Of a stretch of 64,000 nucleotides of DNA, positions 61,797-64,000 are shown piece after piece. The stretch lies in NCBI GenBank assembly GCA_030068145.1, contig JAPJBO010000049.1, forward strand, positions 455,788-519,787. Reading direction: 5' to 3'. The number at the start of each line of letters is the position of its first letter. The stretch's first letter is position 1. The position numbers were made by a program, and so were the translations under genes. A model generated the notes under the pieces. The model searched no databases, was not told the DNA's origin, and was given only the letters and a program-made list of their open reading frames with translations. The DNA comes from Diplonema papillatum (taxonomy: Eukaryota; Euglenozoa; Diplonemea; Diplonemida; Diplonemidae).

Positions 61797-64000
61797 TTTG
61801 GATTAGAATGCAAAGAATCTGTGGCGATAATCTGCATCGCCGACGGCGCGGTTATCTCTTCGCACGTGATGTGTCATGCTTTCGCCTCTTTAGCTCGTCT
61901 TGATCGTCGCGCTCAGGCGCGCGTTTGGTGCTTCGCTTCTCCTTCGATTGCTCGTCGAGGTTCATCGGTTGCGCGTCGATTTCTGCTTTTTCCCAGCGCC
62001 TGGGCGATGGTCGTGGCGCATCGACGCGTCCTTTGCGTCTTTTCGGTACCGGCTCCGCCGCGGAGTCCGATTGCCGCTTCTTCGCTGGCGTTGGCGCCGT
62101 CTTCCCGACCTTCGCTGCTGATGTCGGCGTTGATGTTGCGGGTTCTCGCTCGTCTTCCTCTGCTTCCGGCAGAACGAGCACCACGTTCTCACGTTTCGCC
62201 TGTCTCGGCGCTGGCGCGGGACCCTCCGGCTCCGCCTTCCTCTTCTTCGCCGTTGTTTCTTCACCTCTCGCCACGGCCGCCCGGTGGTGCCCTTTCCTGC
62301 AGCAGTGCCCGGGTCTCCTACTCCTCAGGTCGGCGTGTTTCTTACAGCCGTCGCACGTCGGCATGCCATGATCGAGGCATCGGTGGTGATGGTTGCGACA
62401 GCACTCCGCTGTCGTCTTACACGTGGCGCACTGCGTCATCCGGTGCTCGGCACACATTTTTACGGCTAGGCCATCACCCTCCCTGTGATGGGCCTGGCAG
62501 CACCACGCCACCGACTTGCCCCGGCGCTTACACACGTCGCACTTCACCTTTTGGTGCCCGGGGCACACCCGCTCACCCCACTTCTCGTGTCGGGGAATCC
62601 CTTCCGGCACGAGCCACGGATCCCCTCCGACGACAGCCGACTTCTTCCCTTTCCTCTTCTCCGTAGTGTCATCGAAGGCCGCCCATCTCGCCGCACGCTC
62701 CGCCCTTTCTCTTCCGTACGTCGGGAAAAGGTCCATCCCCCACGCCTCGCCGGTGAACGCATGCCGGCTCGCCTTCAGCTGCGTCTCCAAGATTCCCATC
62801 GTCTCCTCGCCGCCGCGGAAAATTGGCCTCATCTCGTAGCCCGTGAGGCATGGGGGGGCCCCTACCGTTCTCAATGAACCTATCTTCTCCAGCTTTCTAC
62901 CCGGCAGAAGCGGCCCCACCCCTTTCCGCTCAAGCGCTTCCCCGATCGTTTTCAGCATCCGCGCCAACATTCTCGCACGGATACACAGCGGCGTCCCACC
63001 TGTCGTCGCCACTAAACTGCCCGGTAGATCGAGCCCGGTGTACACTTCGAAGTCTACTGCGAGCTCTGCCGTCGAGACGTCACCCGCTACCGACCAGCAC
63101 ATCCCATCCAGCCAATACTGCAGCGCCCGGAACCACCTCTCTCCTGCTACCGCCGTGAAGGTCCCCGGTCCAGCGATCGCTTCGAAATTCAGCCGGCGCG
63201 GGGGGCAGTCGTCAGGGTGCAGTTGTCTCCAGGGGTGGCCGACTGCCCGGTCTCTTCCTTCTCTCTCCAGCCGTCGTCTCTCTTGCATGACTTCCGCCAT
63301 GAATGTGTGCAGCACTTCGATGTTGATCTCGACTTCCCTTCGGCAGAATCCCGTGTTCTTGCAGGCACGGAGGCCAAGTCGAGCGATCTGCGTCAACAAT
63401 TTCGGCATACTGCTGTTGCATTCGGATTCGTTCATACGCCCGGCACTGCCACCAAATGTGGCCCAGAGTTTCTTCCGTCGCCTCGTCACAGCGTCTGCAC
63501 AGCCCGTCACCTCCCCACAGCTTGGCAGCATGTGATTCCGTCATCACCGACCCAGCTACGACCTCGGCAACGTCCCGCGCGGCCGTCAGCGTTGTCGACG
63601 CCTTCAGCCCGTAGGCATTCGTCGCGGTGTAGTCGACACCCGCCCGTACCCCTCCGAAGTTTGTGCGCCTCTTCTCGAGCTCCCCTAGTCGCCAGCCGTG
63701 AATCGCCTTTCTCAGGGTGTGCCCTCGCTCCCCCTTACTAGCCTCAGCACATTCCCTGCCTCGTCCTCGGCGTCGTCGAGATCTTCTGTCCATCGTATAC
63801 CGAGCTTCTTTGCATGCTCGGCCGCAATACCGATCGGTCCCCATGCGCGGATTCTGCTGCCATACGCCCTTCGAACTGTTGCGACGCGGGCCCTCCATAC
63901 CGGCCTCTTTCGGCACACTTCTGCGATCATGCCGAGCGACCGATATGGCAGCACTGTGTAGGGGTCGAGCATGTGGGCCTTGTTTAGAATGCCCAACACG
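61797..64000 (-). mobile_element. Second LINE copy, 3' part, continuing past the window
   Basis: Close to base-for-base identical to 52071-54270. Compared with the first copy it retains the 7 bp (cgaaatt) at about 63185 that keeps RT and Cys/His region in one frame (61852-63531, 559 codons), but it has one extra base near 63330 and lacks 10 bp near 63740, both of which shift the frame. It therefore carries different lesions from copy 1, implying two separate insertions from a related active source. Confidence 0.93.
61852..63320 (-). pseudogene. LINE copy 2: RT C-terminus joined to the Cys/His modules
   Basis: Shows the intact junction missing in copy 1: DCPPRRLNFEAIAGPGTFTA, then RALQYWLDGMCWSVAGD and LAVDFEVYTGLDLPG, followed by the three Cys/His modules and the basic tail. 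The upstream RT tail is in two shifted frames (63212-63916 and beyond). Confidence 0.85.

Overview
The window is eukaryotic nuclear DNA, most likely from a unicellular alga or other protist. The evidence is GT-AG spliceosomal introns, a 14-3-3 gene, a Gemin2 gene (splicing-RNP assembly), a VMP1 gene (autophagy scramblase), a PPR gene, and a multi-ORF LINE retrotransposon. No prokaryotic operon, Shine-Dalgarno pattern or CRISPR is present. The species cannot be named from the sequence.

Almost every gene supported here lies on the minus strand. From left to right these are: the 5' end of a gene leaving the window (1-99), a 919-codon disordered protein with five internal repeats (2913-5672), 14-3-3 (two exons, 7454-9440), Gemin2 (two exons, 11836-13231), a PPR protein (last two exons, 16797-18500), several unidentified exons (27965-33636), a coiled-coil first exon (35435-35910), a poly-Asp first exon (40431-40562), VMP1 (41904-42882) and an unidentified exon (60224-60564). 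The one credible plus-strand exon (39518-39728) is weak.

The rest is repeats. Introns of the spliced genes consist almost wholly of tandem or dispersed repeats that begin within about 30 nt of the 5' splice site. Several genes are accompanied by truncated direct copies of their own 5' end (Gemin2, VMP1, coiled-coil gene) or 3' end (919-codon gene, PPR gene). DNA elements with terminal inverted repeats lie at 20408-22079 (TTA duplication), 23417-24755 (TCTTTT duplication), 33779-34657 (TA duplication), 45910-46158 and 48100-48271. Satellite-like arrays lie at 5712-6225, 10006-10815, 18704-19105, 25746-27225 and 29671-30379.

The right end holds a nearly full-length, frameshifted LINE (52071-59731) and the 3' part of a second copy (61797 to the edge); a 3' fragment lies at 36170-36476. 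All three sit in a GTGTAATCGA-type decamer microsatellite. The LINE carries three tandem Cys/His modules at its C-terminus. A separate dispersed element (8003-8712 and 60660-61490, decayed copy 37320-37770) has short direct repeats, a basic ORF whose copies differ mainly by synonymous changes, a hairpin with compensatory changes and an intron-like tail; I consider it the best candidate for something undescribed.
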